A DNA stretch of 64,000 nucleotides from Phlyctochytrium arcticum (taxonomy: Eukaryota > Chytridiomycota > Chytridiomycetes > Chytridiales > Chytridiaceae). The stretch spans positions 124,001 through 188,000 of the forward strand of contig JAHLKI010000003.1 in assembly GCA_025602905.1 (NCBI GenBank), read 5' to 3'. A program made the translations under genes and the position numbers. The notes below the pieces were generated by a model that worked only from the letters and a program-made list of their open reading frames with translations, did no database searches and was not told where the DNA came from. How positions within the stretch are numbered: the first letter of the stretch is position 1; each line of letters starts with the position of its first letter. This document shows positions 20,640 through 32,922 of the stretch, piece by piece.

Positions 20640-22640
20640 TGTGGGGGTGAAGAGACGGGAAGAGACTCTCTGCGTCTTCTCTTTATAGCCCGGCTCATCA
20701 TTTGTTTTTCAGAGAAGGCAAACAATGGGTATGCCATTAGGAAGCATGAGGCAGGGTCGAAATGACGAGAACTCCGACGAAACAATGCTCCGAGTGTCAA
20801 GAAACAGATGCGCCACAAGCGGTGATGCTTTTCCGGAATACGGATGAGGGTCTTGTTTCCTAGTACGGATTTTCACGGCCCCTACATCGGGATCCAAATT
20901 GGGATTTGGACGACGGACGACAATAGCAGAAGTATGAGTTCCGGAAATAGGATCTCAAGTTTATTAGGCTCTCGGAGTATCCAACCTTAGTATCTTGTAG
21001 AGCAAGATGCGGATTTCGCCAAGCAGACTCTGATTCCCAAAGGTAATTCAATTTTTCCTCCTTTTTTGGGGTGCCAATAGCTCATTCCTTTAGCTTTTTA
21101 GTTTGACCCGGATGATTTTCATCCTGTCTTTGACAAACTTCTCTTCGACACAACAATAGTTATTGCTGATAACTTTCTTTTACGGGTCCCAAGGGACGGC
21201 CAGCCACAGTGACGAACGGGATCTGCAAGCCAAAAAGAAAGTCCGACACAAACATACGGGCGCGGTCTTTTTGGGGGTTTTGGGTATTTTTATTCGGCTC
21301 TTTTGGATCATATTTTTATCGCTGGAAAAGAGTGGCCTCGAAAAGAGTGGCCTCGAAGTCGGTCGGAAATTTGGAAAAGCGCGTTTACCTCAGCAGGATC
21401 GAAGCTGATTGATCCGACATGGAACACCGGGGTTGAAATGTAGCGGCCACTGGCCACTGCAAACTCCGACACTGACAGGTGGGAACTTTGGCCATCGCCA
21501 GGGGGAACGCCTTCGCCGCAGATCCGCCACAAGGGGGAGCTGTCAGTCGTGAGCTTTTGGTTGAGCGCCAGAAAGACAGGAGGATTTGGAAATGGCAAAC
21601 CTGCGAAGGAAGAGGGGCAAGGAGGACTGATATATATGGGACTTGGATGTCAGTGAGCTTTTGTCTGGAGTCTGAATCAACTTTTGAAACCGAGACAGAA
21701 ACTCCACAAAATGTTTTCGTTAGCTCAACCCACAATGTGGAGGTGGGCCCGATTGCAGGGATCCGTCCTTCATTGCTTCAGAAGCAACTGTTTTTGTCTC
21801 AGGAAAGGATATTTGTGGATCTTGACGTTTGACTATCTTCCGGAACCATTTATTTTGAGTGGAGGTTTTGACGGACTAACTTCTGTTGCAGGTTGGATAT
21901 TTCGCAACGGGCAAAACCTTGGATCTCCGTCCCCTTACTCAAAGCCAAAGCCCCTTTTTCGGATCCAGCATCAAGTGTTCTTCGGTGTAAACGATTTAGC
22001 CCTCTTATTGATTGCTTTTGCTTTGAAACGAATTTTTTGACTGGACAATTCCTGCGACTGAAATTTAGGAACCGTATGTTGTTCGTTCCAACCAACCCCG
22101 TGAACCATCTGCAATCTTCGATCTCTCGAGGTTTCTTCAATGCTTGCTCGAATCCGGCGATATCACGCGTTCCGTTCAGAGAAAACTTCCACTATAGTGC
22201 GTTATTCCAATGGGCACGCTACTGGATTGAACAGCACCACTTTCTCGGTGTGAAGATTGAAGTTTGGATTTGTTCATGCAACGTTTGACAATCAACGTAT
22301 ATTTGGCTAAAATTCACCCACGGTTTGCAAATCGAGTTTCATGCAAGATCTCGTATCATGAACCGTACTGATTTTATTTTGGCTGTAGGTGCAGACGGGA
22401 AGACACTACTATGCGGTCGTTATTTGATGATGAAGGGACCTCCTTCACGTCAGTTCAAAGTTGCAACATTTTGCACCTGCGCAACTCAGGACGTTCTAGG
22501 ATTCGGCCAAGTCGAAAATACGTTCCAGCGCACCCATCTCCAAATACGAATGGAACATTTTACCCACACGTTATCGGCTTGTGACAACATAGGGCATACA
22601 CTAGCTCACTAAGGAGCCGAGAACCTTTGGGTGTCGCAAT
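20640..22640 (+). repeat. Duplicated upstream flank of zinc-finger copy 1
   Basis: The segment matches 57480-59880 in the same order and orientation (for example CTTCTCTTCGACACAACAAT, CTGATAACTTTCTTTTACGG, TGGGAACTTTGGCCATCGCC, CCATTTATTTTGAGT-like). Its right part (about 22035-22560) also matches 25760-26300. Short open frames occur but are not conserved between copies, so the repeat looks non-coding or long decayed. Confidence 0.75.
20681..20687 (-). promoter_or_regulatory. TATA element of zinc-finger copy 1
   Basis: TATAAAG lies on the minus strand about 70 nt upstream of the ATG at 20611, inside a block (GGGCTATAAAGAGAAGACGC followed by AGAGAGTCT) almost identical to the one at the third locus (57521-57527). 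Conservation between paralogues supports a real core promoter. Confidence 0.6.
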
Positions 22641-25640
22641 TGCGACATTTATGCTTAATTCAGACATTTTAGTAGTAGAAACTCTGTAACCTTGGTCCGG
22701 ATGCAAAGTTCCGTTTTATATATGATGTACCTGCCGCGTATTGCAAATGTGATGATAATTTTTACATACGCTAATTCGTGATGATTAAGCGTGAGAATTT
22801 ATTCACGCCTGTTGATTTACGACGAATTTTGCGTTGGTGTTGGGATTCATTTCGACCCCAATACTACCCTGGGTCTTCGCTTCACTTTGCGCTCGGTAAA
22901 TGTTGGACCAATGTAATTGATATTAATATTGGGCCGATATTACTATCTTAGATCCGTCCACAGATATACATTTACGTTTAATTCAAAAATGTGTTCTACG
23001 GCGAATCTGACCCAGAATTTGACCCACTCGACGAACATGCATCATCGCTGGAATCATCTACGTAAAAGGCCTGTTTCATGTTACACTTACATAATGGGAA
23101 TTTTCGGATCCTGACTCCTGTAGTTGTAAAATACTCGCAAATCCTCGACTGCCTTGCCCGCACATCTCGGAGCCACTTAAAGTCCGGACGTAAACGCGGC
23201 GTGAGCTGATACTCGTCGACACCAGCCAGGAAAACCCCAATAGCTTCCAAAGTTGCGGCCTGTCGATCTGAATATTTACATGTTTCCCTTATAACATATT
23301 GTGGATCTGAATTTGGACATAGTCGCCTGACAGATTTCGGCAAGAAGAGGGTCAAAAAGTATTCCTTGTTGCAATCGACTCCTAGCCAACTGGTCATGTG
23401 CTTAATCAGCCCAAGGTGATTTCCTGCAAAAGCATAGTCCAGAAGCAGTTCCGAACGATCAAGCTCAGTTTCACCTTCTGAATCCCACTTGGGCGGCCAT
23501 ATCGCATCCAGTAATGAATAGTTTCCAAGACGAACACATTGTTGAGCAGCTGTGAGCCACAAACCGCCACGATTGGATACATATTCTTCCATGATCGCCC
23601 GATGGTATGGTTCAGCTTGATACGACATTATCCAGGTTCGTCTCACAAGTTGACTAGGATGCTCAGATCTCGAGGGCCAATCATCCCTATCAGTGAACGG
23701 AAATGGGGGTATGCTGTAAGTCACTGCGTACGGAATGCGAAGTAAGTTTTTGACGACACTGGCCAGACCACCGTTTATGGCAGCCAATGCCCATTTATTG
23801 TTCTTCTTGAGTTTGAATTGCATGTCGTGGAATACGCGATTAAAAATCTTGAACAAAAGTTCGTCCCCATCTTCCAAAGCATATGTGCACCCTTCTTCTA
23901 GAAACGGCCGTAAAATGTTCTCACAGCCTGGCAACTTCTCCAGCTGCCGGAAAGTCGAGGTCAAAGTTTCTTCGAGTGACGCCTCGCCTTGTTCATACCC
24001 CAGTAATTGCATCACAAGAATGGCTATCCGTCGCAGCGCTGAGCAAACAAGAGGTTCCACGTCCACAGAATGCTTGATTTCGGACAATGGCTTCTATAGG
24101 CCGCAAGCGGTAGTGGCTCAACAAATCAATCATGTACCGGCCCAATCCGGAAAACCTCCACTTGTCAGCGAAATTTATGGCTGTATCCACAAACCGCTGG
24201 CGAGCTATACCCTCAACCTGCCGCAAAACTTCCATCGCTTGAGGATCACGAAACCCACAACACACCTTGTTGAGGACTACGGCGATGGAACAGCCTCTTC
24301 CCTCTTTTATTCGTGAGCATGAATGACCACCAGATGGGTTTGTTGTTGACTCGAGGTGTTCGTGTGTGGGGCACGAGTCCATGTCCAAAAGTTGGTGTAC
24401 GATATGAACTTTCCCATCCATACAGGCATGCTTGATCACGTAACTCATACATGAGGCAGACATTTGGCCAATCTTAAAAGCAGGTCGCGATAAATGCAGC
24501 TCAAGCAGACGCCAAAGCGTCCTCGACGCTGCGCCTGACAGAATATACTCCTGGATGGGGTAGTCCCGGTCAAGCAATTCGCACAAGAATAAGAGAGACT
24601 CCTCCCTCTCCGGGGTCTGGCCATCGGAGCTCAAATCGGCGGATCGATATGACAAGGCATTCTCGATCCATTTATTGACTGGTCTCTCCCCTTGCAGCAG
24701 AAAATATCGTATCACAGCAGTGGGTGCATGCTCGATAGCAACTTTGAACGCGCTTCTTTGATTCCTTGTAAACCAACCTGGGTCGAGGAGAGGCAGACAG
24801 TGCTGCAATATCCGTAGGCTCCCAAGCTTTTTGTACACCTCTTGCGCAACCTGCTGACGTTCGCCAAGTGGCACGAGATTCATCAAGTAAGTGAACAGGT
24901 CGTCAAACCCTGATTGGCCCGCTTTCGTCGCAGCTCTCGCTGCATTTCCAGAATCGGCGAGAGACAAATCCTGAATCATATCCAATCGACGGTAATGCAC
25001 AGCAAGATACAGCGCAGCGTCTTTTTTTTAGGTATTGATGTCGGGAGAGTCGGGTGAAGATATCAGTATGGCCTCTAATGAGCGCTTCGTTGGCCAATTT
25101 GAGAATTAAATTATCATCGTGAGATTGGCGTTGATTGAGGAAGAACATCATCGCATCCGCACGGCCGTGCTTTGCTGCAACCATCAAGTACGGATAGTCG
25201 ACATTTGTATAATCTCGGTACAAGTTGAGGGCCCAACGTTCTGATGGTGGAGAAGCACCTGCATCATTCAATACTTTTATCAACTCAAGACTTCCAGCTT
25301 TAATAGCAGCAAGCATGGCGTGGTCACAGGCTTCGGCAAAAGGTGTCCTCCCAAATCTCGGCCCCCAGTCACCCTGGCCTATTGTTTCGCGCGTAACCCA
25401 GTCACGGTAGTGACGGTACTGATGGCGCTTGCCCAATAGTAACGCAACAGTCTTGCTATCTTCTGCTACTACCGATTGTACCAGTTTCAAATGAAGATGT
25501 CGAAGTTCTTGTGGGGTGAGATCCATTTCGGGTGTGAACAATGTAATCGTTGGAGTTCGTAGCAATGGTTTTGTAGTGCGGCAGGCAAGCTGCTCCCAAG
25601 AAGATGGCCTTAGCACTGGATATAATGGATCTAAATTGAC
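22510..25640 (-). repeat. Tandem duplication unit A (ankyrin-like gene plus 3' flank)
   Basis: Matches 27190-30070 over about 3 kb, both in the coding part and in the 3' flank (shared ACCTTTGGGT, TCCGGATGCAAAGTTCC). The units are direct repeats about 4.6 kb apart. Confidence 0.8.
22996..25526 (-). pseudogene. Large ankyrin-like protein, tandem copy A, two frameshifts
   Basis: From the ATG at 25526 the reading gives helix-pair repeats of ankyrin character (VDYPYLMVAAKHGRADAMMFFLN, ALIRGHTDIFTRL). Compared with copy B, the frame breaks at the A8 run near 25030-25023 (one extra A), continues in a second frame to about 24085, then breaks again where copy A lacks two bases (GTCCGAAATC against GTCCGACCTATC), and continues in a third frame to 22996. 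The C-terminus is Ser/Asp-rich. Repaired length would be about 830 residues, but no intact product is encoded as given. There is no signal peptide, so a cytosolic or nuclear scaffold is likely by family. Copy B is intact at both of these sites. Confidence 0.65.
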
Positions 25641-25759
25641 GTTTGGCTTTCCTCCCGAATTCTCCGGTACTCACTCCAAAACTCCACTTTGAAATGCAGG
25701 ATCAAATATATATATGCTCAGTGTCAACAATTGGCCTTCACATTGAGTGCTTTTGGTTT

Positions 25760-26300
25760 TGGTTTGAGTAGATTTGGTGACCGGACAATCCTTGCGACTG
25801 GTTCTCACGGATCAAACTTCCTCAAAACTCCGCTCGAAAGAACCGTACGCTGTCGGTAAACTGTTCCAACCAAACTGAGATTTCTCCAATCCGATGTCCA
25901 AGCCGGCGTTATCAGGCGCTTCGTTCAGATAAAACGTCTGATTGTCGTGATTACTCCGAAGGAAACACCACTACCGGAGAGTGAACAGCTCCGCTTTCCT
26001 CGCTGAAGATTAACTGGTTATGTTGTTGCAACGATTTCACAATCACACGCTTGACTGGCCAAGGTTGGGTCTTGCGGCGCAAATTTGAAGTATGCTGACT
26101 GTATTTTGACTGAAGGAGAACCGGGAGAGAACACTCCAATCTCTGGTCGATATTTGGAAACGAAATCCCTCAAGCCAGTTCAAATTTCCAACACTTTTCT
26201 TCACCGGCACAACTGGGGTTCGGTCCAGGATTCGGTCGCGTCAAAAAATACGCACCCATTTGCCCACCATCTCAAAATGCGCTTCCACTGCTCTAGTATC
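25760..26300 (+). repeat. Partial third copy of the zinc-finger flank
   Basis: Homologous to about 22035-22560 and to about 59115-59650: GACAATCCTTGCGACTG, AACCGTACGCTGT-like, GGCGCTTCGTTCAGA-like and TCCAGGATTCGG-like blocks occur in order. It stops abruptly near 26300 and the homology resumes near 27190. Confidence 0.7.
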
Positions 26301-27189
26301 TATGGTAGTGTCTAGTCTTTCCAGTATACATAACGTGGTGTGTGTTTTCCTTTCTTGCAGTACCAACCCATTATTGCCCACTCATCACTGTTTCCTGCGA
26401 TGGCGAAGTCAGAAAATCCTACACATAGGTTGATTAGCTGTCTACAGGTCCAAATTATTTTCCTTCCTTGAAAACTCTCGGAGACTGAAGTATGTGTTAT
26501 TATTCTGATGCTTTTGTGGTTCAATAGATTGAATCATCATATGCAGCTGATATTTACATCGATTTCTCTGTAAAGATAATCATGAAGAAGGCAAACCTGA
26601 TGTTGAGATTCCCAAATTCATAAAGGCCCAATTTGCAGATCCAAATCTGTTTGTTCTGAATTGCGTGTGGAAGTCACCAATGGTAAATATCAATCCATAC
26701 TTCTAGATTTCTCGAAACCTTTAACAGTACTGATTAGGCAACATGCGTCGGACGTTTTGGACAATGATGGAGACACATCCTGGCGAGGAGGTGGTTAAGT
26801 ACCCCTTCCCTGGTTTTCGCACTTAATTGGCCACACGCACGTACCTTTCGGGGAGAAATGGTTTGGAGAGACGGTTGTCGGATTAGTCATAGACAAACCA
26901 TGCTTATTGCTATGCCTGGAGGTGGATGCGGTTATGCTGAGAACAAGGCGATACCACCAAAAGTGCAAGCATCATCGGGAGATACGGCCTTGCGTTGGCG
27001 CTTGACTTGGGAGGATATTGCTGAAGAAGGTGGTTGAGCCAAGGCTCTACAAGAGTGACACGGTAATTGTCAGAACGTACAAGCGCCCGGGAATACGCCA
27101 GCGCTTCTTAGCGAGCATCGAATTTGACGTGGATTTGCTGCCATGGTTTCCGGAGGATCAGCTCACGACGTTGTAGGACTTCGTCAAGT
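26301..27189 (+). other. About 0.9-kb insert interrupting a repeat, with a gene fragment
   Basis: The homology to unit A breaks at about 26300 and resumes at about 27190, so this block looks inserted. Inside it, about 26575-26692 reads as protein (EIPKFIKAQFADPNLFVLNC), followed by a 59-bp GT-AG intron-like stretch, then further open segments (LIAMPGGGCGYAENKAIPPK; DTVIVRTYKRPG) separated by stops. This looks like a decayed spliced host gene or a transposon passenger. The family was not recognised, and no terminal repeats were identified by eye. Confidence 0.35.
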
Positions 27190-30070
27190 AGTCGCAAGAA
27201 CGTTGCAGCGTACCCATCTCAAAAACGAATGAAAACTTTGACCCGAACGTTGTCGGTTTGTGACAACATAGCATAGCTTGCCAATGAGCTGAGGACCTTT
27301 GGGTATCCCAATTGCAACAAATATGCGTAACTCTGACTTTTTAGCAGGAACTCTGTAAACTTAATCCGGATGCAAAGTTCCATTTTACATGATATACGGT
27401 ATCTACCGAGTATATATTGCCAATGATGATGATACCTATATATACATTTGGATTTATGATGGGATTCATTGCGGCAGTAAGGTACTTGATGTTGAGGCGA
27501 TTATTATTTTTGATCGGTCCATGTACAGATAAATACGTCTAATTTCAACGATACGTTCTAAGGCGAATTTGACTCACTCCCGGACCCGCTCGATGAATAC
27601 GAATCATCGCTGGAATCATCATCGTGTTCCAAATTACACTTACATAGGGGGGATTTTCGGGTCTTGGGTCCCGTAGTTGTATAATAATCGCAAATCCTCG
27701 ATTGCCCTGCCCGCACTACTGGGGGCCACGTAAAGTCTGGACGTAGCCGCGGCGCGAGATTGTACTCATCAACACCAGCCAGGAAGACCTCAATAGCTTC
27801 CAATGTTGGGTATTGGCGATCTACAAACGTACGTGTTTCCAAATCATCATATTTCGGTAAGAAGAGGCCCAGGAAGTATCGCTTCCTACAATCGACTCCC
27901 AGCCTACTGGTCATGTGCTTGATCAACCCGAGGTGATTCCCTGCAAAGGCATAGTCCAGAAGCATTTCCGAACGCACCAGCTCAATTTCACCTTCCGAGT
28001 CCCACTTGTCCGGTCATATAGCATCCAGTAATGAATAGTCTCCAAGACGAACACATTGTCGAGCAGCTGGGAGCCACAAACCGCCACGGCTATAATATTT
28101 TCTCGTTACTGCTCGATGGTATGGTTCAGCTTGATGAGACATTATCCACGTTCGTTTAGCAAGTTGACTACGAGGCTCAAAGGCTGAGGGCCGATAATCC
28201 TCAGTGAACGGAATCGGGGGTTGGCCATAAGTCACCGCGTAGGGAATGTGAAGCAAATCTTTGACGACACCGGCCAGACCACCGCTTATGGCAGCCAACA
28301 CCCATAAACCTTTACTTTTGCTCTTGACATCGAAGTGCATGTTGCGGAATACGCGATAAAAAATCTTGAATACGAGCTCGTCCCTATCTTCCAGGGCATA
28401 TGTGCACACTTCTTCCAGAAAAGGGCGTAAGATTTTCTCACACCCTGGTAACTTCTCCAGCTGGCGGAAAGTAGAAATCAGGGTTTCCTCAAGTGACTTC
28501 TCACCTTGTTCATAACCCAGCAACTGCATCACAAGAATGGCGATCCGTCGCAGCGCTGAGCAAACAAGAGGTTCCACGTCCACAGAATGCTTGATAGGTC
28601 GGACGATGGCTTCGACGGGCCGCAAGCGGTAGCGGCTCAACAAATCAATCATGTACCGACCCAATCCGGAAAACCTCCACTTGTCAGCGAAATTTGTTGC
28701 TGTATCCACAAAACGTTGGCGAGCTAGATCCTCAACCTGCCGCACCACTTCCATCGCTTGAGGACTCCGAAACCCACAACACACATTGTTGAGGACTATT
28801 CCAACAGAACAGCCCAATCTATATTTTATTCGTAAACATAAATGACCAGTATTTGGGTACGTAACTTCGTAATATTCGTGTGTTGGGCACGAGTCCATAT
28901 CCAGAAGTCGACGTACGAGATCGGTTTTCCCATCAATGCAGGCCTGTTTGATGAGGAAACGGAACCATGTGCCACGCAAGGTGCCAATCTTAAAAGCAGC
29001 TCGCGATAAAAACATCTCAATCAGTCGCCAAAGCCCCCTCGACGCTGCGCCTGACAGAATATACTCCTGGATTGGGTAATCCTGGTCAAGCAATTCGCAC
29101 AGGAATAAAAGAGATTCTTCCCTTTCTGGGGTCTGGCCATCGCAGCTCGAACCATCAATTCGGGACGAGAAAGCATTGCGTATCCATTCATTGACTGGTC
29201 TCTCTCCTTGCAGCAAGAAGTATCGTATGACACCAGCGGGTGCATGGCCGATGGAATTTTTAAAGGCGTTTCTTTGATTCCTTGTCAACCAACCTGGGTC
29301 CAGGAGAGGCAGACAGTGCTGCAATATCCGTAAGCTCCCAACCTTTTCGTACACCTTTTGCGCAACCTGCTGGCGATCACCGAGTGGCACGAGATTCATC
29401 AAATAAATGAACAGGTCGTCAAACCCTGATTGGCCCGCTTTCGTCGCAGCTCTCGCTGCATTTCCAGAATCGGCGAGAGACAAATCCTGAATTATATCCA
29501 ATCGACCGTACTTGACAGCATGGAGCAGGGCATCGTCTTTTTTCAGGTATTGATGTTGGAAGAGTCGGGTGAAGATATCAATATGGCCTCTGATGAGCGC
29601 TTGGTTGGTTAATTCGAAAATCAACTCATCATCGTAAAACTGGCCTTGATTGAGGAGTAAAATCATCGCATCGACCTGGCCGTGCTTTGCTGCGACCATC
29701 AAGTACGGGTAGTCGACATCTATATATCCTAGACATGTGGTGCGGACCCAACGTTTGGAAGGCGGGTAAGCACCTGCACCATCCAGTACTTCAATCAGGT
29801 TTAGATTTCCGGCTTGAATAGCAGCGACCATGGATGGCGTCGGCGCACGCATCGGCAAAAGGTATCCTCCCCACTATCGGCCCCCAGAGGCCCCAGCCCT
29901 CCGTCTCGGGCGTAACCCACGCCCGGTACTGATGGCGCTCGCCCAACAGTGCCGTCAAAGCTTTGCTATCTTCTGCTGCTACCGCCTGTACTATTTTCAA
30001 ATGAAGATGTCGAAGTTCTTGTTGGGTGTGATCCATTTCGGGTGTTAGTGGAGCAACCGTAGAGTCCGCA
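27190..30070 (-). repeat. Tandem duplication unit B (ankyrin-like gene plus 3' flank)
   Basis: Direct-repeat partner of 22510-25640, diverged by substitutions and small indels, including an in-frame deletion of about 17 codons near 27850. Confidence 0.8.
27558..30036 (-). pseudogene. Large ankyrin-like protein, tandem copy B, one frameshift and one stop
   Basis: The reading starts at the ATG at 30036 (MDHTQQELRHLHLK, matching copy A). Near 29830 it carries a 4-bp insertion relative to copy A, after which a 600-codon frame runs to a TGA at 28016-28014. Copy A has TGG (Trp) at that TGA, and the same frame continues to 27558, ending in a Ser/Asp-rich tail. Visible features are ankyrin-like helix pairs (PYLMVAAKHGQVDAMILLLN, LFLCELLDQDYPIQEYIL, IKQACIDGKTDLVRRLLDM) and a conserved HSVDVEPLVCSALRRIA block. 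The lesions sit at positions different from those in copy A. Function unknown beyond repeat-mediated protein binding. Confidence 0.65.
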
Positions 30071-30378
30071 GCAATAGGGGTTGAAGTGCGGCAGGAAGAG
30101 CGGGATACAAGCTGCTTCCCCGCAGGCGGGGTTGTTGTTCTATGTATCCAAAGATTCTCAGGTCAGATCCTGGAAGATCGAAAGAATTTTCTGGCAGCGA
30201 CGGCCGTTGAAATTTGAAATTCGTAAAAGCTCACTCGGTGCCGGTAGGTATGAAAAAGTACAATCAATTGAGCTGAAGACAACCAATATTTGACGCCAAC
30301 AAGAAAAACAAGAATATACAACGTATATAAATCGATAAAGGTACATCCAGCCAGCAGGCACACAAGTGATCATTCAAA
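30071..30378. other. Intergenic between ankyrin copy B and ABC gene
   Basis: About 300 bp hold the upstream region of copy B and the 3' end of the ABC transporter. No gene was seen. Confidence 0.5.
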
Positions 30379-32922
30379 TCAAATGAGAGTGCGCTTGGCA
30401 TGCTTCAGTTCCCCCTCCTTCCCCTTTACAGCACCCGAACTTGAACTTCCACTGCCACTACTGGTGTCGAGGCTCAACTCGCGGTTAATCTTTTCCAAGC
30501 GTGATTTCAAACCCTCTACTTCATCCACTCGCGCTTCAAGAGCTTTTATCTCACTTTCTACAGATTCCAAAAACTTGCTTGCGGGGTGATGTCCCTGACC
30601 GATTTGCTCCAGAGACCAACCTTTACCGGTGGGTCCTTCACCAACGCGGAGAAGATGGTGATGGTACTTGAAAAGTGAAGGGCGGTGAGAGATGGTGATC
30701 AGCGTAATCCCTTCGTCTTTCGCCGTGGAGTACATGAGAGCTTCCACATCATTGGAAACTGCAGACGTGGCTTCATCGAGAACTGCGAAACGTGGTTGGT
30801 GATAAAAGAGACGAGCGATCTGCATACGTTGTTTTTCTCCTAAATAGCCAAAAGACATGAGCTCAGAAATTCACGTATACAAGAAGTGCAATAAAGATGC
30901 TTACCTCCAGAGAAAACATCCTTCCACTCTTTGACAGCATCCCAGCCGCCCTCACGCGCGGGGATGTACTCAAGGTATACTTTCTTCAGAATTACCGCCA
31001 AGTCGTCATCCGTTTTGCCTGCTTTGCGCATTTGATCGACAGTGTGCGGGTAGATGACCTGCTCACGTAAGGAACCGATGGCCAAATAGGGACGTTGTGG
31101 GATATAAAGCACAGACGACAGTGAGTCAGACGGGCGGGAAATTTCGCCTCGGAAGATTGGCCAAAGCCCGGCCAAGGTCCGAAGAATAGAGGTTTTGCCA
31201 GCTCCATTAGGACCGGTGATCATCAGATGTTCGCCAGGACCAATTTGGAAACTCAGATCGTTAATCAAGACGGTATCGCCATTGGGAGTTACGATGGGGC
31301 TGTGATCAAACTTGATACCGTTGTAGTCATAATCGAGTTTGCCTTCAATGCGCTCCAGAGAGAATTCGGCATTTTCGTTGCCCGTATTGACATATTTATC
31401 ATCGTGTAAATCTTGGAGGACACGGAGCATGTTGTAGACTCGATAAGTGTATCCAGCAAGCTCGCTCAGCTCCTTGTATGAGTACATGATTCGACCACCA
31501 GCATCTGCCAGAGACACCATCAATCTACGCAACTGGATTAGAGAGGAAAATTGACCCGCAAAATGAATGATAAACATACCGTTTGTTTGTAATAAAACCT
31601 TGAGTACGACTGCCCGTGCGCCGGTCCGCTTGAGATATAGCATTCACTCCATCCACCAGAGTAGCGGTATCACCAGCCTGCAATTCAGCCAGACGTAACT
31701 CTTCGCGCTTAGACCGAGCACCGGCCCACTCAGGGTAAAACACGGGGATACTGGCAATCATCAAACCAGCGGCTGACCATGTATACTTGATGATAAAGTC
31801 TTCAAACATGTTGTAGGCAATGCGAATGCGATAGATCTGGTTAATGTGCTTGATAAGTTTGTAGTAGGTACGTCGCAGAATGGACTTTTCGAGATGCGCT
31901 CCATGGTAGAAGGCAATTTCTTCGGCGTTAGTGATGAGGCGTGAGTGTGCACTGCGGAAATCGCCCTCAAGCTTGGCTTCGACCGCAGCCATTTTGCCAA
32001 AGGCGGGTGTAGCGGCACGAAGGATGGTGGCTGTAATAAGATAGTTGACACCCAAGCCCCACATGCCAGAGTGACCAATACTGCGCGCGAGCTGATAATT
32101 GAAAATAATCATGTCGAGGACTGGTTTGCCAAGGTTCGAGTAGAGTGAGGCAAGGGCAGTACAGAACCGGCTGATGTCGGTCGTAATGAGTTGATCAGCA
32201 TTGTCGATGCGGTTGTCAAGATTGATTGCTTTGTAGTACGTGTTATTCTCCATGTACAAATCGTGCACATGCCGCGTCAGACTCGTCCTCAACACGATGG
32301 CCAGCTTGGATTGCAAGTACCGAATCTAGCGTAAACGATCAGTACCAAGTTCCATATTCATCACATGCATGAAGTTATGCCCTACCATGCTGTTGGTGTA
32401 AGTTGACGGGATGGCGACAATAAACCACCAAATAAGCCCCCGTCCAAAGGATCGTGGATCAGCATTTACGAGATCTCTCACCAAACGCCCATCCAGTCTC
32501 GCTCCCACCACGGAAAGATATGTCCTCAGCACCAAAAAGGACGTGTGCAGAATCAAGATTAAGACAGTCTTGGACTGCAATGTGGGTACACAAATCTTCA
32601 AGATGTACTTTAGTTGCCGCATAAAGCGCTTGTCGACAGCAACCTTGACAGAGTTTCGGTCCAATTTAATTGGAGCGTCCGTCGTGACATCCGTCGAACC
32701 ATTCTTACGCACGGTTGCCCGGAGGTTGGCAGCTTGGCGTTGCCGACGAACATAGTAAAGAGCTCCACCTGCGACGGCAACTGCTAAGGATGCCTGACGG
32801 ATGCGCTGCGCGCGTAGCTGAGCATTGGCAGCCCCGCCGGCCACGATAGGACCTGCCAGAGAGGCGACCTTGTCAAAGAGAGCAGACAAGGTCGTCGAAG
32901 AGGTCGTTGCTGCGGCTGCCAT
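30379..32922 (-). CDS. ABCD-family (peroxisomal) ABC half-transporter
   Basis: Four exons are proposed: 32922-32386, 32325-31576, 31532-30905, 30839-30379. They give 791 aa with in-frame GT-AG introns of 43-65 bp. The N-terminal half is the membrane domain with ABCD hallmarks ([53 protein letters not shown]). The nucleotide-binding domain has Walker [10 protein letters not shown] (about 536-544), signature FSGGEKQRM split by the last intron (about 637), Walker [11 protein letters not shown] and an ISHRPS H-loop. A Glu/Lys-rich coiled coil follows. ABCD proteins dimerise and import very-long-chain fatty acids or acyl-CoA into peroxisomes. Pxa1/Pxa2-type assignment is not resolved. All catalytic motifs are intact. 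Confidence 0.93.

Noticed and set aside
2639..28016. TGA read as tryptophan in this genome
   Set aside because: Several well-supported genes here end in TGA without downstream homology, so the standard code fits better; the two TGA cases are in duplicated genes.
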